Source: Desmodus rotundus (taxonomy: Eukaryota > Chordata > Mammalia > Chiroptera > Phyllostomidae). Taken from it: DNA of 64,000 nucleotides. How positions within the stretch are numbered: position 1 is the stretch's first letter; each line of letters opens with the position of its first letter. A program made the translations under genes and the position numbers. The stretch covers positions 23,123,735 to 23,187,734 of the forward strand of contig NC_071396.1 of assembly GCF_022682495.2 (NCBI RefSeq), given 5' to 3'. This document shows positions 40,788-51,871 of this stretch, piece by piece. The notes below the pieces were generated by a model. The model did not search any database. It worked only from the letters and a program-made list of their open reading frames with translations, and was not told where the DNA came from.

Positions 40788-42947
40788 ATTGTCTCAGAGG
40801 CCCCTCATTGGCTCAGTGGAAAGAAGGGAATCGCCTCTGGACTGACCCCGGGGAGGGGGTGGCCCTGTCCCTGGGTGCTCCTTTCTCTGTCTTCTCCCAC
40901 AGCCTGAAGGGAAACAGAAGGTGGGGCAAGGGCCAGCCGGTCCCACTGCAGGCCTGGAGTGCTGGCCGTCCCTGTCAGCTCTCAGGAGCATGGGGAACAC
41001 ATTACTGCTTGTCTCCACCTCTAGAGATTTTACCCCAATTCCAGGACAAGAGAAAAGGGCCCACCAGCATCCCCAGAGGCAAAGCCGCAGCTCTCTGGGC
41101 AGAGAAGCATGGTGGGGGTCCCGGGAGAACAGAGGGGAGCATGAGGCCCCGAGGGTCCTGGTCAGAGCAAGGGGTGGGGTGGCCAGTGCCAGAGGGAGTG
41201 AAACACAATCCCCTTTTTGTCTACAGGTCACACAAAGGCTCTCTGTGGGTGTCCCTGTTGTCCTTCTGTGTCTCTTGTACAGGAACTGGCCCATCTCCCA
41301 GAGGACCCACAGGCAGTGGGAGGATAGTCCCTTCACAGGTGAGGACAGTGCTGCTGAGGACCTGACCTCCGAGCCAAGGGCCCACCCTCAGCAGGACTAG
41401 CAAATAGATGGTTCCAGAGTGGGCAGGCATCTCAGGCCGCCTGACTGCTCGCTCCCCTCCCCACATGGGTAAGGCTACTGCCCAGAGAGGGGCAAATTGC
41501 TTCGAAAGTGCAGGGTGTGTATTAATACCTCCACACAGCTCGCTGGTGCTATAGCAATGCTAAGGAGAACAGCAAGTGCTCGCGAGGATCCTCTCACCTG
41601 AATGATCTCCCAGCTATCACTGCTGTTGGTAAGTCATCAACACAACCTTTCGAATACAGCAGCCTCCGTGCTTTCAGGTCCGGCCACAAGACAAAATGTA
41701 TGGAACCGAAGGTTAAACTCCAATGGACGGAGTTTTTCTCCAGCCTTTTCTCGCTCCGGATTCTCTTTCTGACAGTGAATCCAGGGTCACTTTGGTATAG
41801 CGTTTGCTGTTGTTGTCGATTGTTCCCGCTCCCCAGGGAATACACCTACATTGGATTTTACATACATTACTTGGAACACCAGGGAAGGTGAATAAAATAC
41901 AACCCTCACCCACGCACGTTGCCTCTCAGAATACATTGTGGGCCATGAAATGTTTCCATTTGTTTTCCAGTGATGCACCGCATTTGGGCGGGTTAGGGTC
42001 TTGTTTACCCAGACTTCCCTCCCCTCCCCAGGCTTCGGTTGTGTATCTATCGATGCTCTTTGTGTTCAAGTTGGCTTGGAGGAGTCTAGATCTGGCTCAC
42101 TGTCTTCCCCCACCTCACCTTCCTCTAGCAGCTTGCCTCCTCTCTGCACGAGCTCTCAGCCTGGCGCTCCTCCTAACCAATCTGTGCTTCTCTCCTTGCG
42201 GCCTTCACTAGCGCTGCACCCTACCCCTCACATCCTCCATTCCCTCGCGGTCACGCGTTGTGAGTCCCTCCTTGCCATGACTCCAAAGCATGTCTTCCTT
42301 CTTGTTCTTTCTGGTCCCCATTTGCAGTCTTGAATCTTTAGCTCTTGCAGTCCTATCAGAGTCTCTATGGCCAAAAATAGAGTTTGCTTCCTTATCTTCT
42401 TTTTTTTTCATTTAGTGCTCTCTCCTTAAATTCTGTCCTGAATGGTAATATCTCTGAACTTCATAAGCTTCAAAGAAGGAAATTTGAAATCTCTTGGTTC
42501 GTCTTGCTTATGATTTTGCGTCTCTGGAAATTGAAGATGTATATAGTTAAAAGAAATGCTACCTGAGGCCTGAAGCCGACAAACAAGAAAGAAAAATTGG
42601 GTCGATGAGTGGAAGTGTAAGAACCTTAAAAGAATATGAATGTCTACTCTTTGGCCAAAATAATTATTTAGTGTTTTTATAAAATAAACATTGGATCATT
42701 ATTAAACACTGAAGTGACAAAGCAAAGTAGAAAGGAGAAAATGATGAATTACTCAAAATCGTGATATCCAGTAATAATCAGTGTTAATATCTGCTGACAT
42801 CACCCAGAACACCTCCCTTTGCCAACTACAAAAAGACAGTTTGATGGGTGGATAAATAGAGAGGTTGACAGATGGTTCAAAAATCCTGCTCCCAAGATGT
42901 TTGTGCCTTAAATATCCCGTCACATTTAAGGAAAAAAATAAAAAGAC
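40788..42947. other. No gene seen
   Basis: GC-rich to about 41,500, then AT-richer. 41,490-41,930 is non-repetitive and open on the minus strand at 41594-41845 (83 codons, Arg/Lys-rich), with a hairpin AAACTCC..GGAGTTT near 41730. 42,010-42,350 is pyrimidine-rich. No domain, splice pair or repeat family recognised. The 203-codon plus frame 40754-41365 starts inside the MITE and overlaps a 180-codon minus frame. Confidence 0.35.
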
Positions 42948-42949
42948 TA

Positions 42950-43487
42950 TAATCGTCCTCCTTCATCCGTGGTTTCACTTTCCACAGTTTCAGTTACCCG
43001 AGGTCAACCAGGGTCTGCAAGTATTAAATAGAAAGTTCCAGAAGGAAACAACCCATAAGTGTTAAATTGCATGTTGTTCGGAGTAAAGTGATGGAGTCGC
43101 CTGTTCCATCCACCCTGCCCTGGCCACGAGCCATCCCTCTGTCCCGCGTCTCCACGATGCAGACGCTCCCCATCTGCCCATCTCCGAGGTGCCGGCGGGT
43201 TATCAGACCCACGGTCTCAGTATCACAGTACCTGCGTTCAAGCCACTTCATTGTACTCAATTAAGAACAGCATATTCATATCCCTTTTCTTATAGCCTGT
43301 TGTTATAATATTCCTGTCTTATTTTTATTTATTATTGCTAGTCTCTTCCCGTGCCTGATTTATGAATCACACTTCATCTGAGGTATGTATGTATAGAAGA
43401 AAACATTGTATGTGGGGTTTGGTGCTAGCCAAGGTGTCAAGGTTGGGCGTCTTGGAACATATCTCCCATGAATAAGGGGGGCTGCAG
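42950..43487 (+). mobile_element. Tigger-type DNA transposon remnant (Tigger3/4-like), 538 bp
   Basis: The left end TAATCGTCCTCCTTCATCCG, followed by TGGTTTCACTTTCCACAG, TTTCAGTTACCCGAGGTCAA and CAGTATCACAGTACCTGCGT, matches the 5' part of Tigger3/4-type elements. The right end ATAGAAGAAAACATTGTATG, CAAGGTTGGGCGTCTTGGAA and GAATAAGGGGGGCTGCAG is the 3' part. TA flanks both ends (42948-42949, 43488-43489). Most of the transposase gene is deleted, so it is a non-autonomous internal-deletion form. Confidence 0.75.
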
Positions 43488-43566
43488 TACAAAGCCGTGA
43501 AAGAGTTGGAGTCATTTTTCCAAACTACACACTCCGGTTTGGGACAATACTGATCGCCTGCCATGA

Positions 43567-43762
43567 GCACGGGGACATCCAGTGCTCTTAGCCTGCAGTG
43601 CCCCCTCGGCCCAGCCCCCCCATCTCTGCCCCGGGCATTATCAGCCCTTTTACAGGGCCCGGGCCATTACATGTAGGGTGTTCTGGGTGCAGCCTGTCTC
43701 CCCGTTGGGGCTTAATCTTAGTTCTACAGTGAAAGAAATTCAATATGCGGCTTTTTCATTTC
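43567..43762. repeat. Unknown repeat, copy A of a diverged local pair
   Basis: Aligns along its whole length with 46533-46735: ACATCCAGTGCTCTTA vs ACGTCTAGTACTCTTA, GCATTATCAGCC vs GCATTATCATTA, GTTCTGGGTGCAG vs GTTCTGGGGTGCAG, and TTAGTTCTACAGTGAAAGAA vs TTCGTTCTACAGTTAAAGGA. Identity by eye is roughly two thirds. I do not recognise the family. Confidence 0.6.
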
Positions 43763-43843
43763 GAAGTTCCCCCTTTTGAGTCCTCTCTCAAGGAGCTGAA
43801 TTTTTTTTTCGCTGGGAAGTTTTTACCAAGGAGCTTAGGAGAG

Positions 43844-44470
43844 TCACACACGCTCTGAGTTTTCTACCTTCGCCAGCGTCTCCCTGCTGTCTTCACAGCT
43901 AAACAAGTGGGACGTTGCGCTTGAGTCGCCCTTTCCGTCGGCACGCTGCGGGTTGTGCTTCACGTCTTCTCTCTGCTCTTCTGGTGAAACCGAGTTTATA
44001 CTCTTAGTAAGTGCACCTGTAGTTGGAAGCACTAATGGCTCATAAGCTTCTGGCTTAAGGATTGTATTTTCTTCTGGGCTGGATTCTTCTGCCTTTTTCA
44101 TGCAATACAATGGTCCTCTCATTTGCTCACGGTGGGTGGGCGGGGCCGGAAAGTGTGCACTGCTTACGAAACTTTTTTTTTTTCCATCCTGCTCATACTT
44201 AACATGGGCGGTTCCGTCCAAACCTCCTATGTTTTGATACTGGGAGAGAAAATTGTCCTTGGAACACATGTCACCTTATCTAGAATCGGTTTCTTCCTCT
44301 TTCCCCTCAGGGTTACGATCTCTGGATTGGGCGTTGCTTTCTACCAAGTTCTCTGAAGCTGGAGGGCGCGGGAGTGGAGAAAGGGGGAGTTTGCCTGTGG
44401 AGGGCCAGACTTCCTCTCTCTCCTGAGACCTCATGAAATGCTTACTTCCCCAAGCTACCGACGTGCCCAT
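43844..44470 (-). other. Interrupted open frame, possible decayed coding sequence (doubtful)
   Basis: On the minus strand a 65-codon frame from an ATG at 44470 ends in TAA at 44276-44278. It then continues in the same frame for another 141 codons from ATG 44269 to a stop at 43844, so one stop splits about 208 codons. The translation is hydrophilic, rich in Glu, Lys and Ser, with no membrane segment and no recognised domain. In-frame TAG lies 12 bases before the first ATG. No splice or poly-A signal is convincing. Frames this long are expected by chance in 64 kb, so this is a lead only. Confidence 0.2.
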
Positions 44471-46530
44471 TCCTCTAAGTTTCTACTCTTCCTCCTCCTC
44501 GGCCCAGCTGACTGGAAGGCTTCGGAGCATACGATTTTACACTTGTTACATGAGAAAAATGTTAGGCATTTCAGACATGGACCCTAGACCTTTTCGGTCT
44601 TATCCCGATACATTCATCAAACATTTACTCGACGTTTACTCTGAAAACACTCCAACAGGCGTCACACAGGGCCCTCAGCTTCTCCATTGTCTCCAACCCT
44701 AACCCCCTCTCCTTTTTTCTCTACCTGCCTAACCCATGAGCATTGACTAACCTGCAAAGTTAGTTGCAGTAAGTTGAACTGATTTGCAAAAACAGTTCTT
44801 GAAAGTACTATTCTAACAGGTAGCTGGATGAGACAACACCCACGACCCTGAACAAAGACGCACAAAAACCAGGACAACCTCCAACTGCAAGCTTCACAGC
44901 AGCTAAAGACCAAAATCTGTACCTGACCCAGATCACCAGGTCCCACCTTCCTGCCCTCCCTGCACCCTACACAGCTCCAGCCTGCTCTGACTGGGGATTT
45001 GCTTGGTCTTCTGGTGCTCCCTGACATGTAAGCTGAATGAAGCCTTAACCTCTGAGCTCCTTAAGTTACTCCTTTGGACAACCCACGGGAGCCCTCATGT
45101 CAGGCACGGGTCACATGGAAATGGAGAAGACCTCCTCTAGGTGAGGAAGACAAACGCCAGTGAATAAACACAACACAGACATATAGGGATGATTCGTTCC
45201 CTTTCTTTAAGAGGTGACGTATGAATAAGCCAAATAATTAGGAAAGTGTGGTTTCCTCCCAGAAGAATTTCTACAAACTCACGAACCACACAGGGCAACA
45301 CACCGGAGAGGAGACCTGGGATGCAGCTGGGATCGGAGCCAATGCTAGGTCGTCTGTTGTACACAACGTCCACAGCAGCCACGTGTCCAGGTAAGGTCCC
45401 CACGCGCACTCTTCGATTTCGTAAGGCAGTATTTCCTGGCAGCGGAACAGGAAATACGGCTCCTACTTCTCTTGTACACAGAATGCACTGAGAGGTTGCT
45501 TCTCCCGTGAAGTACTGTTTCTTTTGTCACTGTCTACTGAAGTGTCCTCAGAAAGGCAGCCCTGTGCCCCTCTGGAAGTGACCATGGTCACACCTCCAGC
45601 AGCCTGCCACGGCAGGGTCCGCCACCGTGCGTGTCACTGGAGTTATGTACGGAGCAGAAGAATGAGACGGGGATAAATTCTCCTCAACCCCCCACGGAAG
45701 CCCAGCAGTTTATTTACGGGTTGACTGACTCAGCTTGATGGACGGCTCTGCCCAGTTTGCTCACTTAATCAGACACCGCGGAGGGTCGTGAAAGGCAGTG
45801 CTTGGCCCACAAGAGAAACGCAGCCCGGTTGCGTTTGGGCGCTGCTGAACTCGGCAGCCAGATGCCCCCAACAGGTTTACAGCTGCAGTTGCTCTGGGCA
45901 AAGGAACAGAATTCGATTTTCCTTGGGAGCAAAACACAAGCAAAATTTCACCCAGACCAACTCTGAACAAGCTCATAATCGCAGGTGCTGTAATTGTTGA
46001 AAGAGAGGCTTAGCATTCGATGGCGCAACTAATCACTACTCCCGAGAAGAGATGAGAGCAACTGTTGCTTTCCCCTAGCGAGAATAATGACTCGGGCACC
46101 ATTCCTCTGGCTTTGCGTGCAAAAAATAAAAATAAAAAAATAAAAAATGGCAGACACCCTAGAGATACCCAGAATAGCTGTACTAACTAATCTGTTAATG
46201 CTGATTATTAGACTGACTGAAAGAAAGAAAACTTAAACCCGTGAGTACACCAGATGGTGGTTAGCATGCACTTGGCTTCCTTTCAAAGCTAATCAAGAGC
46301 CCATTCTGATGCCTTTCAAAACTGCCATATATCTCCACTAATGCGAAGCTCCTCCTGTGACAAAATGAGTCCCCAGCCAGGGGAGCCCACTGACAGAAGC
46401 TCCCTGCAAATGTCTGCCTACTGTCATGTCCCTGGGTAACTTCTTGCAAAAAAATATTATTTATGGTGACAAATGAGGTGAAAGGGAGGAAAAATAGACA
46501 TCCTCAGATGGACACGTGATGCAGGGAGGC
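44471..46530. other. No gene seen; conserved-looking block near 46000-46240
   Basis: 44,660-45,030 has a retroelement-like texture (CCAACTGCAAGCTTCACAGC) that I cannot assign. 45,180-45,500 is non-repetitive and contains TGTGGTT (45247) and AACCACA (45285), RUNX-like motifs. 45,990-46,240 is AT-rich with TGTAATTGTTGAAAG, CAACTAATCACTAC and CTGTTAATGCTGATTATTAG. An A/T-only run (AAAAATAAAAATAAAAAAAT) lies at about 46123. Confidence 0.3.
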
Positions 46531-46532
46531 TC

Positions 46533-46735
46533 AGCACCATCCTCAGACGTCTAGTACTCTTAAGCCTCCCCCCAGTACCCCTTTAGTCCCACCTCCCAAT
46601 ATTTCTGCTGTGCATTATCATTAATTTTAGAGAGCTTGCGGCATCCGTGTTCTGGGGTGCAGTTCACTCCCCCAGTGGCTTACTCTTCGTTCTACAGTTA
46701 AAGGAATTCAGTACTCAGCTGCATAGCTTTTCAAC
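46533..46735. repeat. Unknown repeat, copy B of a diverged local pair
   Basis: Partner of 43567-43762 in the same orientation, offset by about 2.97 kb. The flanks beyond it do not align, so it is not the edge of a long tandem duplication that I can follow. It may be an unrecognised old interspersed family or a local duplication. Confidence 0.6.
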
Positions 46736-47519
46736 CTCCAGAAGAGACCCTCAGCTCCTCGATTCACCCTCCCAGGAGTTCTAGGCATTGAGCAGAAACC
46801 CACGGACTAACCCAAGTTAAGGGCGCAGGGGTGTTCTTGAGAAGCTGAAGGGAGGGCTCGCTGGGATCCTGTTATGTCAACACCAGACGAGTGTCTGCCT
46901 CCCCCTCAGCCCTCTGACTACAAATAGCAATATGGGGACATGAACAGCCTTTGGAGGTTTGGAGCCCCCCTCTATTTGTGAGAAAGTACTGCCTTCTGTT
47001 TTATGACTCAAGATCCAGTGACCGCAGTGGGGAGGCAGTGGGAGAGGAGAAGAATGGACATGTTTGGTGTGGAAGGATGAACATCCCATCTCTAAATGGA
47101 GATTTGTTACCCAGGGAATCCCTCCTAAAAGCCCCTCCAGTAAGCTCAGAGCTGTACCAGGGTTCACTTATCTCTTGAGGAAAGACCCCTTTTATAAGCA
47201 CCGTTCAAAAATGTGTCCTCCTTGACCTCTCTGGGTTTTCCTATCTTCTTCAATCTCGACTTCTCTGCTGTCAAAAATGATTCATCATGTACTTACTTTG
47301 CAGGAGACATCATGTAAACATAATGCATCATCCTTATTTTTGATCTCCGTACAATCTGGTTTGGGAATCGAGAAAATAAGATGAGTTAATATGCGATTGG
47401 ATGGTCATGGGTGGGGTTCAGATTTAAGTGCTGCTGAAAATTGGAGGAGGGAGAGCTCAGCAGAAGTCTGGCTGGGGAGAGAGAGCTGACCACCACAACA
47501 GTGCCAGGGTTTGAGGGGC
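46736..47519. other. No gene seen
   Basis: Unassigned. Nothing recognised apart from short frames on both strands. Confidence 0.4.
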
Positions 47520-47930
47520 CCACCCATTTATGGAGCCCTGTGCTTGTGCCGGGACTCTGCGAGGTGCGGTGGGGTGGGTTTTCATTTAAATCCTCACAGC
47601 AGTGCTTGGAAATACAGTGGCACCTCGGTATCATCCTTCCATTCCGGAACTTGCGCCAAGTGCTGAACCTGACGAGTACTGAACCATGAAACATTTTCTC
47701 TTGCAGGGCGGCGTGGTGACTCGTACAAGTTCTAGCAAGTGCGACCAGTCCCGAGCAAGCACCAAGTGCTGAAACTTTTTTTTTCTCATCAAAATGCGAT
47801 GAGTACAGGGTTTGACGAGTTCTGAAGCTGACGAGTACTGAGGTGTGACTGTGACTAACATGACCCTCACTTTAAAGATAGGAATATTGAGGCTCTTAGA
47901 GGCTAGCCAACTTATCCATGAAAGAGTTTG
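47520..47930 (-). repeat. MIR SINE split by a MITE
   Basis: The left part TTTATGGAGCCCTGTGCTTG, TGCCGGGACTCTGCGAGG and TTTTCATTTAAATCCTCACA ends at 47612. The right part from about 47854, CCTCACTTTAAAGATAGGAA, TATTGAGGCTCTTAGAGGC and TAGCCAACTTATCC, continues the same antisense MIR. The interruption is the MITE at 47615-47851. Confidence 0.65.
47615..47851. mobile_element. TA-flanked MITE, Tigger/pogo-like (237 bp), copy 2
   Basis: Left end CAGTGGCACCTCGGTATCAT; right end reversed CAGTCACACCTCAGTACTCG, matching at 13 of the first 16 positions. TA precedes it (47613-47614); the base pair after it is TG, one change from TA. The interior has repeated GACGAGT/GTACTG-type subterminal words. The ends resemble those of the element at 4142-4350, so they are probably one family. 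No transposase frame. Confidence 0.7.
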
Positions 47931-47981
47931 GTTAGATGAGAGAGAAGGAGGTCATTTCTCATGGGGAAAACTTCTGAGCAC

Positions 47982-48046
47982 ACAGGCAGGCACGCACATG
48001 TGCACACACATGTACACACAGAGACAAACACATGCGCACACACTCG
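47982..48046. repeat. CA-rich low-complexity repeat
   Basis: AGGCAGGCACGCACATGTGC, ACACACATGTACACACAGAG and ACACATGCGCACACACTCG. Confidence 0.7.
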
Positions 48047-49540
48047 AGGATCAAGGGCACTAGCCTAGCAGGCCAGTGCCTGGGCTGCAGCTCAGTGGCA
48101 CTGGCTGAGGGTGTGGTGTCTTGTGGGAGAGAATTGGAGCCAGAGGATTAATCCCCGGCTGAGGCCAGCTGGGGAACGCCAAGAGGTGAACTGGAAAATG
48201 AAGGTCAGTTCATAAGCCCGATGTGTAAAAAGCGGGAAGGGAGACAGAAATGGGATATGCGCCAAAGTGGGACCAGAGAAAGCCAGACCAAAGGAGGAGT
48301 GAGGTTATGAGTAAAAGATCTTACAGCGAAGCTCTTCAAATAGAGCAAAAGGGGCAGGTGCTTACCATCACGGGCCGCTGGGGTGTGGTCTGCTTGTCTT
48401 GGACTTGAAGATGGATAGCTGGAGGGGCCCCAACAGAGACAGAGGCGCAAAGCCAAACTGGGCCTGGCAGGAGACCCAGCGGCCTACAGCGACGTGCGTG
48501 CCCACCAGGCATGATGACATCAAGCTGAAGACAAGGCTGGATCAGGAGGAGCCTTGAACTTCCAGAGTCTGGATTCAGAGCATACAGCCCGAGGAAGAAA
48601 AACATGCTTTTGGTTTCTCGACTTTAAAAAATTCTTCCTGCACCTATGTTTTTGACAAAGTAACCCCCAACTGTGAAAACATTGCTAATACTTTCAGAAT
48701 TAAGTTTGTCTTGCAATTTGATCAGCGAGCGTGAGAGACTATTCATAGGCACCAGACCCCAGCTCTCCTGTGACTCGCACCTCCCAGTACTGTAGACAGC
48801 TGAGACTTTACATTCAGAGGAGACTCCCACCGCTAATCTGTCACTCTACAAGTAAATTGCTCTTGAGTGGATAAAACTGCTTATGTTTCTGGATTTAAAT
48901 TGTCCAATTTTCTTCTCGTGCGGTCAAAACCTGCCTGCATCTAATTCCATGATGTGGTCTCGGCTTCAAGGGCCATATGCCACAGATTTCCCCAAAACCC
49001 TGTCCCACTGTCCACGGAAATATACTCAAGTATAAGAACACAGAAAATATTTAAATGGTCGTCCACCTGGGTCCTGGAGGACAAATTCCTATAGACCAGA
49101 CCTGTGTCTCCTGCCCAGCTGGCTGGCGCTGCTAACAGCTCAAAGGTATCTTTTCTTTTTCTTCCTTCCTTTTTTTTTTTTTTTTTTTTGATGAGTCAGA
49201 AATCTGCCCTAGGTCCCCTTGTACAGTGTTCAAGGACACTGAGATTTGTACCTTTGATAAGGATTTTTTGGAAGGGCGTGCAGTCTTGTGAGAGAGATCC
49301 ATGAAGGCTTACTGAAGGGAACAATAATGATTTGCTGCTTCTCCCCCCAAAAGGGGAATGTGGAATTTTAGGCTTTCTGAATTTAGGGTGCAGCTTCAGC
49401 TTGTCATTGAACAAACCAGAAACGAGAGGCTTCCTAACGTTGCCTCCCCAGGTCTTCTGCCCTAGTAAAGTCCTCTTTCTTCTTCCCCACACAGCAGTTC
49501 TTAAAACGTGGGCTTTCCATAACCCCCCTATTTTCTCCCC
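48047..49540. other. No gene seen; T-run at about 49168-49189
   Basis: Unassigned. The poly-T run following CTTCCTTCC has no SINE or LINE body to its right that I recognise. Confidence 0.4.
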
Positions 49541-49544
49541 AGGT

Positions 49545-50030
49545 CCTCACGTCTTAATTCTATCCCATCAGACTTTTGGCCATGATTCAACTGAACCCAC
49601 CACCACCACGGTCACCAGTGACCTGCGGTTGCCATGCCAGCGAGCTGTCTCTCTCTCCCTCCTCCAGCCCGTCCTCCTCCCCCTGGTCGTTCTGCAGCAT
49701 TTGTCACCATTCCCTGCCTACTCCTCCCTGAAACTCTCTCCTGTCTTAGCTTCCTGTACCCTCTGTTCCCCTTGCTTCTCCTGGGGCCTTCTCAGTCCCA
49801 CCCCCTCTGGCTACTTCACTGACCTCCTTCCCTTGCCTGTCCCTGTCATAGAAATACTGCCCCCAACGTTACCTCTGTGCTCTCTCTTCTTACCCCAGTA
49901 TCCGTCTTGGGGTGATTTAATTCTTGCTCGTGCCTAAAGCTAATTCCTTCCATGAGGATATCTCCTACACCAATATTATTTGCATTATTTGCTCCCTCTG
50001 GCCTCTGTAGCTTCAGGTTTCCTAAGTGCC
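49545..50030 (+). repeat. L2 LINE, ORF2 3' region
   Basis: Sense L2: CACCACCACGGTCACCAGTG, ACCTGCGGTTGCCATGCCAG, CGTTCTGCAGCATTTGTCAC, CTACTCCTCCCTGAAACTCT, CTTCTCCTGGGGCCTTCTCA and CCCCCTCTGGCTACTTCACT follow the CACCAGTGACCTCC..CAGCAGCATTTGACACCGTTGACCAC part of L2 that encodes reverse-transcriptase motifs. The 201-codon plus frame 49332-49937 overlaps it but is not the L2 reading frame intact. Confidence 0.65.
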
Positions 50031-51614
50031 TGCCACCGCTCTCAACCTGGATGGGCTTTGGAATCTCAGACTCATGACAGGCAGCTTGGTTCTGGTTGCA
50101 AGATAGGCTGAGAGCTCACCTTTGCAAGAAAGCAGCAACAGGGGATGATTCTTCAGCCACCATGGAAGGAGGCTGGAAAAACTGACCAGGCCAGCTTGGC
50201 AGGTGCCCCTCCTCAGGGGGGGCAGGCAACCCCCAGCCAAATCAAAGCACAGAAAACTCCAGTCTGACGCACACCTGCATTCACAGCCCAGGAAACTCTG
50301 AGGTGGCAGAACACTTGGTCCACCTGGGTCCCAAACCAGGGAGAATCATTTGGGATGAGGTGAAGGACCCCAGAATCAAAGCCTCCCAGTACGGGGGGCA
50401 AAGGGACGGAACCCGAGAGCATCGGGGCACCGAGGAGAACCAGGGCAGAAGAGCCCCGGTCATGGGGAATTCGAAGGGACTGAAGGGCTGTATTCATATA
50501 AGGACCTGGGACCCACACTCTGCGGGGCAGCCAGCAGATCGGTCTGGACGCCGCTCACTGGAAAGGAGCAGCTGCAAACGGACACCAGCCTATGGCCAAC
50601 TCTCCTTGTTCCAGAGCCCACGGAGGGCCAGGCTTGCAGGCACACACCGTTGGGGCAGCGCGTATCGGCAAGGCCTGGCAGCACTCTCCCTTCTAAAATG
50701 GAGCTCATTTTCACAGCCATCCCCAGACCAGCCTGCCTCCAGATTTTCCTGTCTCTGATGAAGGTGTGGAATCATCTCTAAAAACATCATTCCACCAGCT
50801 GTCGGGTCCAGGTAGTTGTTAATCCCTGTGTACTCCCCTTCATTCCAAACAGGATTTGCAGTGACTTGCAAAGCTGATAGGTCATAACAAGACTTAAAAG
50901 CAAGTAAGTGGGGGGTGGGGTGGGAGAGAAAATGGGACAAGAAAAATAAGATAAAGCCAGGGATGCAGTTTAAAACGCTTGTACAGCGATGTCCACGTTC
51001 GAGCAGACCTCCAAGTTGGGTGGCAAGGTGCTTAGCAGCCAACACCAAGAGGGAGCCGCCCTCGGTGTTACTGCTGGCCAGGCCCAGAACAGGAAGACAA
51101 AGAGAACACAACCATTCCTCACACCGAGGACGTGCACGCTGAGTTTCACACTGAGAGCACCTGGCGAGGAGGGGAAACCGGAAGCAGCCCCAGGCTGCCT
51201 CTCCCATCCCTCAGGGTGGGTGCAGGGCAGTGGAGCAGAGCGCTGGCCGGCGAAGGCTGGTTCCCTCGTAGATTGTCACTAGCCTCTACCCCCACCTCCC
51301 CTTTCTTCCTTCAACCGCTGCCCAGCATCCCCTCAGCCTACACACCCCAGCACTGATCCGCCCCCTTCACAAACTGGCCCCGTGAGGCGCGCCCCCCATC
51401 CTCACTGCCTCTCAGGCCTGGTATCCCCCCACCCCCTCTCCAGACCCCAGTCCTGCTGTATGGGTCACTCACTTTCCCCAAACACGCCCGCCTTTCCTGA
51501 CTTCACAAAACGTATTCTCGGTGATGACTGGTTACCTTTGTCAACTTGGCTGGGCCACGGTGCCCAGATATTTGCTCAAATAGTATTCTGTTTCTGTAAG
51601 AGTATTTTTTGGAT
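50031..51614. other. No gene seen
   Basis: GC-rich. Contains a 205-codon minus frame (50590-51207) and a 151-codon plus frame (50303-50758) that overlap others and have no domain, start context or splice pair. Nothing recognised. Confidence 0.35.
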
Positions 51615-51871
51615 AAGATTAACACTTAGGCCCTGGCTGGTGCGGCTCAGTGGATTGAGCGCAGGCTGAGAAGCAAAGGGTCGCTGGTCCGATTCCCAGT
51701 CAGGGCACATGCCTGGGTTGTAGGCCAGACCCCCAGTGGAGACCACATGAGAGGCAACCACACATTGATGTCTCTCTCCCTTCCTCCTTCCCTTCCCCTC
51801 TCTCTAAAAATACATAAATAAAGTCTTAAAAAAAAAAAAAAGGACCTCTTTAAAAAAAAGATTAACATTTA
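51615..51871 (+). mobile_element. VES-type bat SINE with 14-bp TSD
   Basis: Element body 51629-51857: GCCCTGGCTGGTGCGGCTCA, GTGGATTGAGCGC, GGTCCGATTCCCAGTCAGGG, CACATGCCTGGGTTGTAGG, GAGGCAACCACACATTGATG, TCTCTCTCCC and an ATAAATAAAGTCTTAAAAAA tail. The flanking duplication AAGATTAACACTTA (51615-51628) / AAGATTAACATTTA (51858-51871) differs at one base. The best-preserved tRNA-like head of the window, hence probably one of the younger copies. Confidence 0.92.

Noticed and set aside
40754..41365. Plus-strand frame of 203 codons
   Set aside because: Its first codons lie inside the right end of the MITE at 40480-40785, and a 180-codon frame covers the other strand.
41594..41891. Small exon candidate on either strand near 41.6-41.9 kb
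   Set aside because: Both strands are open and plausible-looking, but no acceptor/donor pair fits either frame and no protein is recognised.
44660..45030. LTR-like block
   Set aside because: Texture recalls a retroelement but I could not place any end or consensus landmark.
49168..49189. Antisense retrocopy starting at a T22 run
   Set aside because: Nothing to the right matches a SINE, LINE or transcript I know, and no target duplication is found.
50590..51207. Minus-strand frame of 205 codons
   Set aside because: No domain or signal; composition-driven open frame.
51629..51700. tRNA gene
   Set aside because: The A/B-box-like sequence belongs to the tRNA-derived head of a VES SINE; no complete cloverleaf and the element has a SINE tail and target duplication.
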